Assembly: GCA_024220525.1 (NCBI GenBank) | Contig: JAMYWO010000420.1 | Coordinates: forward strand, 1 to 21,730 | Length of the DNA: 21,730 bases | Origin: Cochliopodium minus | Taxonomy: Eukaryota > Discosea > Himatismenida > Cochliopodiidae | Direction: 5' to 3' | Shown: piece by piece, positions 9,887 to 19,312 of the stretch | How positions within the stretch are numbered: the first letter of the stretch is position 1 | How the letters are laid out: each line of letters opens with the position of its first letter | Program-made: the position numbers and the translations under genes | Notes under the pieces: model-generated | What the model saw: the letters and a program-made list of their open reading frames with translations, nothing else | Told to the model about the DNA's origin: nothing | Database searches by the model: none

Positions 9887-10515
9887 ATGAATAATTCAAA
9901 AAAACAAGTATTGGGAACATATAAATCATTGATCAAATTAGCCAGAAAATGGCCTATAGATGAAAATAAGAAAGGGCGAAACATGAAAGATTTTTTGTTT
10001 TTAAAAATTAGAGAAAATTACAGAAATAACAAAGATCAGAATGATAAGGAGATAATTGATTCATTGATAGAACATGCTAATTCTGAAATAGAATCATTGA
10101 ATTCCATATTTGAAGATTCAATGAGGAAACAAGTAAAAATATTATTTATAAAAAGATTATATATCTGAAATTGGGAAGGAATAAAAGCCGATTAATAAAT
10201 AGATTGATTATGATACGGATATGTTGTAAATAGTATATAAAACAATATCTTTCCATAATAAGTATAGCATCTCAAAGTATACTTATGAATCAAAGCAATA
10301 TATCTCCATAATAATTATTTTTTTCATATACATAGTATGGTTCTCAAAAGGCTATAGATTCTATATCTCCATTAATCATGGAACATGCTAAAAATGAAAT
10401 CAACACAAAATCCGTCCAAAAAACATCAAAAAAGAAACCAACACCAAAATTCATGAGGCCAGAGAAAGTGCCAATAGAAGAGGAAGGAGGAGAAAAAGCA
10501 CCAGTCAAAAATTAA
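9887..10515 (+). CDS. UQCC2: UQCC2-like complex III assembly factor, two exons
   Basis: Exons: 9887-10132 and 10336-10515, giving 141 aa (human UQCC2 is 126 aa). The diagnostic stretch is residues 11-33, including KLARKWPIDENKKGRN followed by MKDFLFLKIRENYR; it matches KLCEEWPVDETKRGRD with LGAYLRQRVAQAFR of human UQCC2. UQCC2 (yeast counterpart Cbp6) works with UQCC1/Cbp3 in the mitochondrial matrix to support cytochrome b synthesis and early complex III assembly. The exon 1 donor is CAA|GTAAAA; the acceptor ATACATAG|TATGG keeps the frame open to a TAA and places MRKQY where human has YKHKYP. The C-terminal third is low in complexity and Lys/Pro/Glu-rich, with no family counterpart I know. 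A short motif is repeated on both sides of the intron (see findings). Confidence 0.82.
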
Positions 10516-10717
10516 AAAGAAGGAAAATAAATTTGACAGTATATGCGATTATATAAAAAAAATATATTTCTATTTCAAGTATACATTCATTGGAAGGAAA
10601 GAAAGATAAATTTGCTTATTTATTCACTTTTGTTTTGTTTATTTTATTCTTTTTTTTTTTTATATTTTGCAAATAATATTAATATCTGAATGTGATTTCT
10701 CCCTTATTCAAGAATCT

Positions 10718-11068
10718 CTATAGATCTTTATATCTTTCATCCACATTTTTAATATGTTCTTCTCTTCTTTTCATTGTGATAAAATCATTTCTTTTGAACT
10801 AAATATTTTGTCAACAAAATATTAATATTTATATCTCTTTGTATAAATTTATATATGAAGATATATTGAGGTATAATGATAGGTATTTAAAATCTTTAAA
10901 AGATATTATTTATTTTACTTCTTTAGAATGATATAGACATTCGAAATAATCATCTCTGAAATCCACACATAATCTTGGATTATCTTTTGTGCTTATGCAA
11001 AGTGTAAAATCTCTCCAAAATGGAAAACATCTCCCTGTTGTACCTTGTGCTCCAAATCCTGATGCCAT
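10718..11068 (-). CDS. NDUFS5: NDUFS5-type complex I subunit (15 kDa, CHCH), two exons
   Basis: Exons: 11068-10919 and 10798-10718, giving 76 aa, phase 0. The protein starts MASGFGAQGTTGRC and continues FWRDFTLC, then NPRLC and YFECLYHSKEFKRN, very close in layout to plant NDUFS5 (MASGWG..GRC..FW.DF..C ... DYLECLHHSKE). Four cysteines (14, 23, 33, 44) sit as C-x8-C and C-x10-C, close to the twin CX9C pattern of intermembrane-space proteins imported by the MIA40 pathway. NDUFS5 is an accessory subunit on the intermembrane-space side of the proton-pumping arm of complex I. Each single reading frame is short, so the gene is easy to miss. It ends convergently to the UQCC2-like gene (202 bp apart) and starts 237 bp from the aminotransferase start. 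Confidence 0.9.
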
Positions 11069-11305
11069 ATTTTAAACAACAATTTTTTTTTTTTTTTTCA
11101 TCGAATTCAATTTATATTAAAGGAAACAATTAAATTTGAAAGATAACTTGGATCAAGAATGGAAATGCAGATTTTGAAGCATAGAACGAATAAAGGGATT
11201 TTGATTTGAGATATATTTTCTATTTTCAGTTTTTAAAATTTATTTTTTAAAATCATTACAAATTAAAAAAAATAAAATAAAATCTCTTTTGAAAAAGAAA
11301 ATAAA
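11069..11305. promoter_or_regulatory. Bidirectional promoter region, NDUFS5 (-) / aminotransferase (+)
   Basis: A 237-bp spacer between two divergent ATGs. It includes a T14 run just upstream of NDUFS5 (about 11083-11098) and an A-rich leader before the aminotransferase ATG. The short distance implies a shared or overlapping promoter. No specific site was identified. Confidence 0.45.
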
Positions 11306-13633
11306 ATGGAAGAAATTTTCTCATGGAGGATCAAGCAGTTCAATAGTTTTAGTTTCTGGACCGAATTTCTACAATTGAACAAAAATTTTAAAGCGTATGA
11401 TAAAAAATTAATCAAAATCAAAAAAAAAAAAATATTTTAATTACCCAATTGAACCTAAATATATCACCCATTTAAATCGATTTAATATTTGATTTATGTA
11501 GAGTCAATCTTGGATTGGGCTTCCCTAATTTTCCAATACCCAAATATCTTAAAGTGGCAGCTACAGAAGCGATAAATAATGATTTGAATCAATATACAAG
11601 AGGACAAGGACATGAAAGTAAGATATAAATAAAAAAATAGTTTTTTTTTAATTAAGAAAACATAAATTTTTGTTTAACTTTTAAATAAATTTTTTTAAAC
11701 TTTTTAATAGGACTTGCTATTGCAATTGCAAAAGAATACTCTCCAATTTTTAACAAAACAATAGATCCATACAAGAATATTGTTGTGACAGTAGGAGCAG
11801 CAGAGGTAAAAAAAGAAATATTTTTTCATAAATATTTTTAAATTCTTTTAAAAATTTTGTTGTATTAACTATCAAAAAGATAAATTTTAATTCTACTGTA
11901 GTTTATTAATCTTTTTTTTTTTATTTTAAATCTATGATTTATTTTTATTCTAATTTATTTTTTTTTATTTTAAAACTTAATTTTTATTCTGTTTTATTTT
12001 ATTTTTTATTATTATTTATTTTTATTTTTACATAAAACTTTAATCAATTTTTTTTTATTTAAAGTCTTTTTGTTTTTATTTAAGAATAATTTTTTTTTGA
12101 TATTAAACTTTCAACCATTTTTTTTTTTCATTTTTTATTTAATTTTGAATATTTTAATTTTTTAATGTTTTTTTAAAATACAACTAGGCTTTACAAAACG
12201 TATTCCAAACATTACTGAACGACGGAGACGAAGTGGTGGTGTTCGAGCCCTTCTTCGATTTCTACCTCAGACAAGTCCAAATGGCACACGCAAAAGTGAT
12301 CGGAATTCCCTTCGTCCTCCCCAAAACTAAACCCATCGATGGGTTCATCAAAGCAGACGACTGGACAGTGGATTACGATTTGTTCGAAAAGTCTGTCAAC
12401 GAGAGAACCAAGATTGTTGTGTTGACTAATCCTACGAATCCTTTTGGAAAAGTTTTTACTCGTGAGGAATTGATCAAGTTGAATGAAATTTTGAAGAAGA
12501 AAAATCCCAAGACTGTCATTCTATCTGATGAAGGTAACTTTTTTAGTTTTTTTTTTTTAAATGTTTTTTTATTTTTTAGAAATTTTTATTGTAATTTTTA
12601 TTTTAATAGTCCATTTTTTTTAAATTTTCCATTTTTTTTTTGTTTTAATATCATACATATTTTAAAACTTTTTATAATTAAGTCAGTTTTTGATTTTTGG
12701 CTTTTTTTTTAAACAAAATAAAAATTTTATTTTTCTTATTTTTTTAATTTTTGGCATTTATTTTTATGTTTATTTTGAATCCATTTTTTTATTTTTTATT
12801 TTTATTTTTGATTAAATTTATTATTAATTTTTTTCTTTTGAATTTTAGTTTATGAAAGAATCTATTTTGATGATAAAGTTCATACACACATTGCCACCAT
12901 TGTCGAGGAAGAAGATAGGCTCGTCACTATTTTTTCCATTGGAAAACTTTTTAGTTGCACTGGTTGGAAAATAGGGTAAAAAAAATTTTAAACTTATTTC
13001 TTTTTTAAAATTTTTATTTATTTTCATTTTTAATTTTATTGTATTTATTTTCATTTTAAATTATTATTTTTACTTTATTGATACTTTCATCTTTTTTTTT
13101 CAATTTTTTCTTTCTTTTTAATTCCATTTTTTTATTTATTTTAAATTCATTTTCCATTTTTTTTTTTGAAATCAATTTTAATTATTTTTTAAATTTTTTT
13201 TATTTTAATTTTAATCTATTTATTTTTATATTTAAATCTTATTTTTTTTACTTTATTGATATAAAATTATAATAATTAATTTTTAATGATTTTTTTTTAT
13301 TTTATTCTTTTTAATTGCATTTTTATTTATTTTTATTTATTTTAAATTTATTTTTCATTTATTTTTTATTTTTTTTTTCAATTTTTTTTTTATTTTTTCT
13401 AAAAATTAGATTTGCTATTTCTTCAGAAAAATTAATATCCAAATTGGCCATTGCTCACCAAAACAACGTGTTCAATATGTGCACTCCTCTGCAAGAAGCA
13501 TCAGCAATAGGCTTTGAAAACAGGGAGGAGTTCGGCAAATATCTCTCCAACTTGCGCTCTGATCTCCAAACCAAACGTGACAAGCTCTCCAAAGCTTTAA
13601 GGGAATTTGGTTTCATTGTACATCTTTGTTCTG
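11306..13633 (+). CDS. KYAT1/KYAT3: Kynurenine/glutamine aminotransferase-like (fold type I), 3'-truncated
   Basis: Exons: 11306-11394, 11502-11617, 11711-11805, 12188-12533, 12849-12975, 13410-13633. They join in frame to 332 residues; family members have about 420. Visible motifs: FKAVNLGLGFPNFP, QYTRGQGHERLAIA, VTVGAAEALQNV, EPFFDFY, LTNPTNPFGKVF, SDEVYE and the PLP-lysine segment SIGKLFSCTGWKIG with Lys248 as the Schiff-base residue. The family transaminates kynurenine or glutamine with a 2-oxo acid acceptor and can have cysteine-conjugate beta-lyase side activity. The last exon ends FIVHLCSG at a donor (G|GTATTT), where homologues continue with the glycine-tyrosine-phenylalanine strand and about 90 more residues, including the substrate-carboxylate-binding Arg. 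No exon for that part exists downstream; the opposite-strand kinase begins within 65 bp. The copy is therefore broken, or the assembly is. Confidence 0.93.
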
Positions 13634-13698
13634 GTATTTTTTTTTTAATTTTTTTTATTTTTTTTATTTTTTATTTTTTATTTATAATAAAATTTTAC
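13634..13698. other. Junction of two head-on, truncated introns
   Basis: These 65 bases lie between the last donor of the plus-strand aminotransferase (GT at 13634-13635) and the last donor of the minus-strand TKL kinase (AC at 13697-13698 on the plus strand). They are T-rich on the plus strand to about 13680, like aminotransferase introns, and then switch. Neither gene has an acceptor or a final exon beyond its donor, so both introns lack a 3' end. Confidence 0.7.
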
Positions 13699-16598
13699 CT
13701 CTTCAAAGGATCTTCTTCACAACAACTCTGGACAAGTTGGATGAGTTCATTAGGAGGCTTGAAATTCTTCAAATAAGGTTCAATGAGAGAAACATCAACA
13801 CCAAAAGTGAGATCGTTCTTTTCTATGGTGAACAGAAGCCTCAGGTTCTCTCCTTCCTCCCTTGATATTATTTCTCCAAACACGATCCCCAATGAAAAAA
13901 TATCCGCCATTTCTGGGTCATATTCAGGCACATTTTCTACTTCCTAACAGAAATATTTGGAGAAATAAACCAATTTAATAAAAAATCAAAAAGAAGAAAT
14001 AATAATATTCAAAATTAATAAAATTAATAAAATTAATTTAAAAAATAATCGAAAAAATAAAAATAAAAATAAAAATAAAAAATAAAAAATAAAAAATAAA
14101 AAACAGAAAACAGAAAAATAAAAATTAATCTAAAAAATAAAAATAAAAATTTAAAATGAAAATAAAATAAAGAAAAAAATCAAATGTTAAAAATAAAAAA
14201 ATTAAATAATTAAAATAATCAAAAATTAATATAAATCAAAATATGAAATTAAAAATAAGTTGACATAATATTGAAAATCAATCAAACAAATTCTAAAATT
14301 AAAGAAATCGTAAAAATAAAATAAAAAATAAAATAAAAAATAATTTAAATAAATTATAATAAAAAATTAAAATAAAAGAAAAAATAAAAATCAAAAATTA
14401 TTTTAAAAAATCAAATAATTAAAAAAGTTAAAATTGATAAATTAATTTGAAAATTTTGAGTTACAGGAGCTTTTATAAACCAAGTACCAACAGAAGAATT
14501 CTGTTTAATGATTCCCCTCTTCTCATTGTCCATCTCATTCTCTTTTTGTCTCGCCAACTTGAAGATCTCGTGTTTCTCTTGAAGGAGGGACAAACCAAAA
14601 TCTGATATTTTCACTGTGTACATTATCCTTTCGTTGTCTCCCGCTGGGAAAATTAATATGTTGTCTCCCTAATTTATTTAAATATTAAAAATTAAAATTT
14701 AAAATTAAAATTAGAATAAAAATCATTAAAATTATAAAAATAAAATATTAAATTAAAAAAAAGTAAATATTAAAAATTAAATATCAAAAATAAAATATTA
14801 AAAATAAAAATCAGGCCTTCCCAAAATTAGTATACTAATTATCTAAAATATATCAGATTAAAAAAATTATTTAAGATTCTACTATTGCTAACGATTATTT
14901 TCGATTATTTTGTATTGAAATGGATTATTGACTAATAAAAATTAAGTATACTAAATTTCGGAAGGACTAAAATATTTTAGGCCTGATAAAAATTTTAATT
15001 GAATAAATTTTTTGATTATTGTTGTAAATAAATTCAAAAAAAAAAATTCTACAAATAATAATAAATTTAAAAAAATTAACAAAATTTTTTTTACTTTTAA
15101 ATCTCTATGAAATATTTGTTTGGAGTGCAAGTAAGTTAAACCACTGACAATCTGCTTACAAATCTCCAAACGAGTCTCCCAAGAAAGTTCCAAATCGAAT
15201 CCCTTTTTCATTCCTTGAATGAAGCTGGCGCTTTGATGGCTTTTGAGGAGATGGATTAGACTTCCTTTTGGCGCCAACTCTGTTATCATGTAGAAGTTTA
15301 GTTCTTTGTCTATGCTCACTCCCAAAAATGTCAATATGTTTGGGTGCCTTAATGATCTTTTTTTTTTGAAATTTAATAAAATAAAATAAAATAAAATAAA
15401 TTAAAAAAATAAAAAAATAAAAAAATAAAAAAATAAAAAATAAAAAAATAAAAAATAAAAAAATAAAAAATAAAAATAAAAATAAAATAATTTAAACTTT
15501 AAAAAAAAATAAAAACTTTTCAAATGAGAGATTAGAAAGAAATGAGAACAAAATAAAACAAAATAAAAAAATGAAAAATGAACAAAATAAAGAAAAGTTA
15601 ATTAAAAAATAAATAAAATTTATTTTGGTCTTAAAACTTGGAAAAAAGCTTACTGAAGGATTTCAACTTCTTTTCTTATTTCTTCAATTATTTTTTCTGA
15701 TTGTTTTCCTTTCATTAGCCCCTTAAATATTCCAATCGCTGTGAAAATTTTTTTTTAAGGAAGGATTCAGAGGAGAATGATTTAGGAAAAGAAATTCAAT
15801 TGTTAATTAATTAATTAAATAATTTAATAGAATAATGATGTAAGAAATTAATTTACCCACTGGCGCATTCAAAAAGGTTCCTATTTTTCGAGATTAATAA
15901 ATAAAAGTTATTTATTTAAAGATTATTTGAAAATATAATTTGTATGAGGAATACTGAATTCTGTTTTTTTTTCTATATGTATCAAGTTGAATTCATTTAT
16001 TGGATATATTCTTATTTTATAGTATAAAATTATTCATAGGAGAAAATATAAAATTTTATTTATATTCAATACTAGTCTATTCCAATACTAATCTTTTATA
16101 AATGGGATGAATCTTTGGATATAGGTGATTCTTTTATTTATATTCCAATAATAATTATATTCCTCCTCAATTCATTTTACCCTTCCATACTTCCTTGAAG
16201 AAGCCTTGCCCTATCTTCGACATAAGGCCTAATTCTTCGAATTTGATCGAGAAATGGGCCATTTCAACCAATTGGGAGATACTCTTGAATCTATTGGGTG
16301 ATTGGAGGGGTGATTTTGATTCGTTATTGTTATCATCTTCTTCTTTTTTAGAATTTATCGTTATTTTCAAACCTTTATGTTCACCTATTTTGTTTTTCTT
16401 CTCTTCACTATCACTCTTTGAATCTATCTTTAAATTATCCAATATATCCTCTTTATTGACATCATTCCTTTTGAATGTGATGCTCTTGTTGAATGAAAAA
16501 CTGTTATTCATGGTATCTTCATCTTCTTCATCATTCATCTCACTGCTATTCAAAAAAGCATTTGTCAAAGAATTTCTAAATGAAGACTTATTATTCAT
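13699..16598 (-). CDS. TKL-type protein kinase, six exons, 3'-truncated, Gly at the ATP-Lys position
   Basis: Exons: 16598-16181, 15880-15857 (24 nt), 15738-15654, 15356-15095, 14668-14465, 13943-13699. They join in phase to 412 residues. Residues 1-115 are polar, rich in Asn, Ser, Asp and Glu. The kinase domain follows: Gly loop KIGQGFFKEVWKG, helix-C Glu in IRKEVEIL, HRDLKGDNIL (Asp261), ISDFGLS (286-288), GTWFIKAPE and DIFSLGIVFGEII. The mix of HRDLKGDN and CW-like QSCCEEDPLKR near the end suits the tyrosine-kinase-like group. Two oddities: the beta-3 VAIK motif reads VAIG (residue 150 is Gly), and the protein stops after DPLKR at a donor, without the RPSF..I...L segment that ends this domain. 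It may be a pseudokinase, a decaying copy or an assembly break. The 138-nt intron at 15357-15653 and others are A/T simple sequence. Confidence 0.88.
14040..14460. repeat. A/T simple sequence inside kinase intron
   Basis: Most of the kinase intron at 13944-14464 is A-rich on the plus strand, with arrays of AAAAAT at about 14055-14100 and AAAATAAAAA types beyond. On the gene's sense strand this is T-rich, like every other intron in the window. No coding segment is visible. Confidence 0.75.
15361..15490. repeat. (AAAAT)n / (AAAAAAT)n tandem array in kinase intron
   Basis: An AAAAT-type array (about 15369-15400) passes into units of 6-7 bases, A(5-6)T, up to about 15490. It lies in the intron between exons 3 and 4 of the TKL-type kinase. 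Unit length drifts gradually, as expected from slippage. Confidence 0.8.
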
Positions 16599-17046
16599 CA
16601 AATGATTCTAATAGGTTTATAGTGTTAATGATTTCCAATAAAAATCTCCTCAACAAATTTTTTTTTTATATTTTTAAAAAGGAAACTAAATGATTTCAGT
16701 GAGATAATGAAATAATCAAGTCTAATTCAGACAATTAATGAAGGGATTCAAATTTCTTTTATATTATTTTATGAAATTGCTTATTTTGTAAAATTTAGAA
16801 TCAAACAAAATACATTCAAAATTCTTTGGTTTTCCAATTAGGATCCATTGCCATTATTCATTTTCACAAAGCAAAATTTAATTATTTTCAGTGCAAAAAA
16901 AGCTCGGAGATAAAACTAAAAAATAAGAGTGTTTTTTGAAAATGTAATCTATCAAAAATTTGATGAAATAGAAATTAATCTAATGAGATTATTTAACCAT
17001 TTTTGTTTTGAATTTCTTGATAAAAAAAAAATTGACGTTTTGATAA
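16599..17046. promoter_or_regulatory. Divergent intergenic region, TKL kinase (-) / LRR gene (+)
   Basis: A 448-bp AT-rich spacer between two divergent start codons, carrying both promoters. No additional exon, RNA gene or recognisable site was found. Confidence 0.45.
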
Positions 17047-18412
17047 ATGGGAAATACAAGTAATATCAAGGATATATTCAATTCAGTAGTTTCCAATAAA
17101 GTATAACTGATCAAATAAATAATTATCCAATCTTAATATTTTGCCTTTAAATCTCTTCCACCCAAAAAGCTGAAAGAAAATTCAGAAATATTGGATTTTA
17201 GGAATGATGAAATAGGAGATGATGGATTAATACATCTGACAAAATCAACAATGGAAAATACAGTTATCAAATCATTGAATTTATCAAAAAATAAAATTAC
17301 ATCAGAGGGATTAAAAGTTTTTTGCGAAACAAACAAAATAATCAACTTGAAAAACTTGGATTTATCCGAAAACAATTTTGGAGAAAAGGGGGTCATTTAT
17401 TTGACAGAGTACATGAAAAAGAACAAAACAATAAAAAATCTCAATATTTCTTTGAATGGAATAGGACACATGGGGGCTGTAAAATTCAGTGAGTGTTTGC
17501 GGAATAATAAGTAAAAAATAATCAATTTAAAAAATTTAAAAATTTGAAAATTAAAAAATTTGAAAATTATAAAAAAAAAAACTTTAAAAATTAAAAAAAA
17601 ACTTTAAAAAAATTGATTTAAAAAATCTGAAAATTTAAAATTTTTATAAAATAAAAAACTTTGAATTTAAAAACTTTTATTATAAAAATTTTTTTTTTTA
17701 GAACTTTGTTGAGACTGAATCTTTCAGGGAACAAATTTGAAATTAACACATTGGATCACATGACTAACAATTTTATCGTAAATAACACTTTGGAGTGTCT
17801 TTATCTTAGCCACAACTTGTTAGGCTTGGGAGCTTTTTGTAGCTTGTTTCTTCCTAAGAACACTTCGATTAGTGTGTTGTCCCTGAGTCATTCTCAATTA
17901 CAAGATGTAAATGATCTGTTTAAAAGTTTAGAAAACAATTCTACACTTTGTAAGCTAGATTTAAGGTTCAACTCATTAAACTACATTAATGAAGAATCAG
18001 GTTTTAAAAGCTTTTATTATTTCTTTAAAATCTTTTTTAAATCAAAATTTTTTTCAACAAGCTTTTAATTAATTTAAGTTTCTTCCATATTATTTCATAA
18101 AATTTTTTCATTTTACAAATAGTTTTATTGTTAAAAAATTAAAATAATTTTGAAGATTCTTTTTTAATTAATTCTTAAAATTTTTTTAAAAAAGTATGTA
18201 AAGTGTTGAAGAACAAGGCTTTGCATTATCTAGATTTTAGAGGGAACTTTCTTTTGAGCTACAACCCAATCAACATCAACGCCTTGCTGAGAGAAAATAA
18301 TGTGGTCCTCAAGCTCAAATATACAGCTTTGATGATTAGGAAAGTGAAGGGATCTCCATTATCAATTTTTCCGAGGAGACTTCTTTTATATATTTTGGAA
18401 TTCGTCAAATAA
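17047..18412 (+). CDS. Leucine-rich-repeat protein (RI-like LRRs), four exons
   Basis: Exons: 17047-17100, 17170-17510, 17702-18000, 18195-18412, giving 303 aa. The protein has about eight repeats of the ribonuclease-inhibitor type, roughly 28 residues each: IKSLNLSKNKITSEGL, LKNLDLSENNFGEKGV, IKNLNISLNGIGHMGA, LLRLNLSGNKF, LECLYLSHNLLGLGAF, ISVLSLSHSQL, LCKLDLRFNSL and LHYLDFRGNFL. Such solenoids bind proteins; the partner cannot be told. The start MGNTSN has Gly2 and could be N-myristoylated, although residue 6 is Asn rather than the preferred Ser/Thr. The third intron uses a weak donor, G|GTTTTA, but phase and the LRR pattern support it. The C-terminus PRRLLLYILEFVK is amphipathic and F-box-like. 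There is no signal peptide, TM segment or NACHT domain. Exact function is unknown. Confidence 0.88.
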
Positions 18413-18691
18413 TTAAAAAATATTTGATAAATTTCAAAATTTTTTTTCAACATTTGACAAAGATTAAAATAATTTTTTACAAAATTTCCAAAATGAAAAA
18501 ACAAATTCTAAGATGTTGGGTAACTAACAAAAAACAACTGAAAAAATTTTGAATATAAAAAAAAAATTTCCAAGTAAATTATTTAATTGTTTTAAATTTT
18601 TTTGTTTTCCAAGAATTTGCAGATAAAATTAATTCTTATCCACTGAATCCTAATGTAATTTGAAGTGAGAAAATAATAAAAATGTTAAAAA
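18413..18691. other. Convergent intergenic spacer
   Basis: A 279-bp AT-rich spacer between the stop of the plus-strand LRR gene and the proposed stop of the minus-strand coiled-coil gene. It presumably holds both 3' ends. No feature was recognised. Confidence 0.45.
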
Positions 18692-19312
18692 TTATTTTAC
18701 TTTTCCAGATGGGGAGATGGATGAATCATTTTCTCGCTGAAAAAGAAAATAAAAAAAAAAGATTAAAAAAGATTATAATTTGAAGAAAATTTTTACAATT
18801 TCTATTTATAACTTGTAGAATGGATAATATCAATAAAAATTTTCAAGAATTGATAAAAATTGATTTACCCTTTTTTTGGGTTGTTCACTTTCTTGAGTTT
18901 TATCAAGGAGCAGTTCTTGTAATTCTAATTATTTTTTTTTACTTTGTAGATTTCTAGATCTTTTTTGTAGATTTCTAGATCTTTTTTGTAGATTTCTTGA
19001 GTTTTTTTGTAGATTTCTTCAAATTTTAATTTTTTTTCTGAAATCAACATTTTTTTCAAATCAAAGTTCTCTTTTTCAAGATCTTTTTCAAATTTGATAA
19101 AAAGAATTTTTTAATTTTTAAAGGTATTTTAATAATTTTACTTATCTCTTTTTTCTTAAATTATTGATTTTCTGGTTAATTTATAATTGAGAAGTGGAAA
19201 CTTTTATTATTCCCTCTCGTAAGTACTTTTCCAAAATTAATTGAAAATAATCATTTTTAAAAATTTTTTTTTGGATTTACCATCAGTGTCTTTGGAATTT
19301 AAAAGGGAAAAT
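18692..19312 (-). CDS. Putative 3' exons of a coiled-coil protein
   Basis: Candidate exons, none matched to a known family. 19312-19281 (32 nt) reads FSLLNSKDTD in phase. 19082-18943 starts LEKENFDLKK and runs into four heptads of the EIYKKDL kind. 18924-18869 reads LQELLLDKTQESEQPKKR. 18736-18692 reads RENDSSISPSGKVK then TAA. The last two exons join cleanly (KKR|REND). The heptad exon ends in phase 0, but the next needs phase 1, and only 18 nt separate them, so those two cannot be neighbours in one mRNA unless the models are wrong. The 32-nt exon, ending in phase 1, fits either. This is probably the 3' part of the gene whose 5' exons lie at 20.0-21.0 kb. Coding potential is moderate. Confidence 0.4.
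18946..19029 (-). repeat. 21-bp tandem repeat, four units, encoding heptads
   Basis: Units at 18946-18966, 18967-18987, 18988-19008 and 19009-19029. The first two are identical (GTAGATTTCTAGATCTTTTTT on the plus strand is 21 bases; it opens with GTAGATTTC in all four units) and the last two diverge in their second half. On the minus strand the frame reads EIYKKDL, EIYKKDL, EIYKKTQ and EE-start variants: exactly one coiled-coil heptad per DNA unit. Confidence 0.85.

Noticed and set aside
13615-13698. Kinase continuing across an acceptor at about 13626 to give RTKMYNETKFP and a stop
   Set aside because: It would use the antisense of a conserved aminotransferase exon and lacks the family's RPSF ending.
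13626-13865. Plus-strand frame with LDKLDEFIRRLEIL that might continue the aminotransferase
   Set aside because: It overlaps the minus-strand kinase C-lobe (DIFSLGIVFGEII), which is clearly real, and shows no resemblance to an aminotransferase C-terminal domain.
18925-18942. 18-nt intron, as in nucleomorph genomes
   Set aside because: All other introns here are about 70-400 nt, and removing it leaves a poor reading frame.
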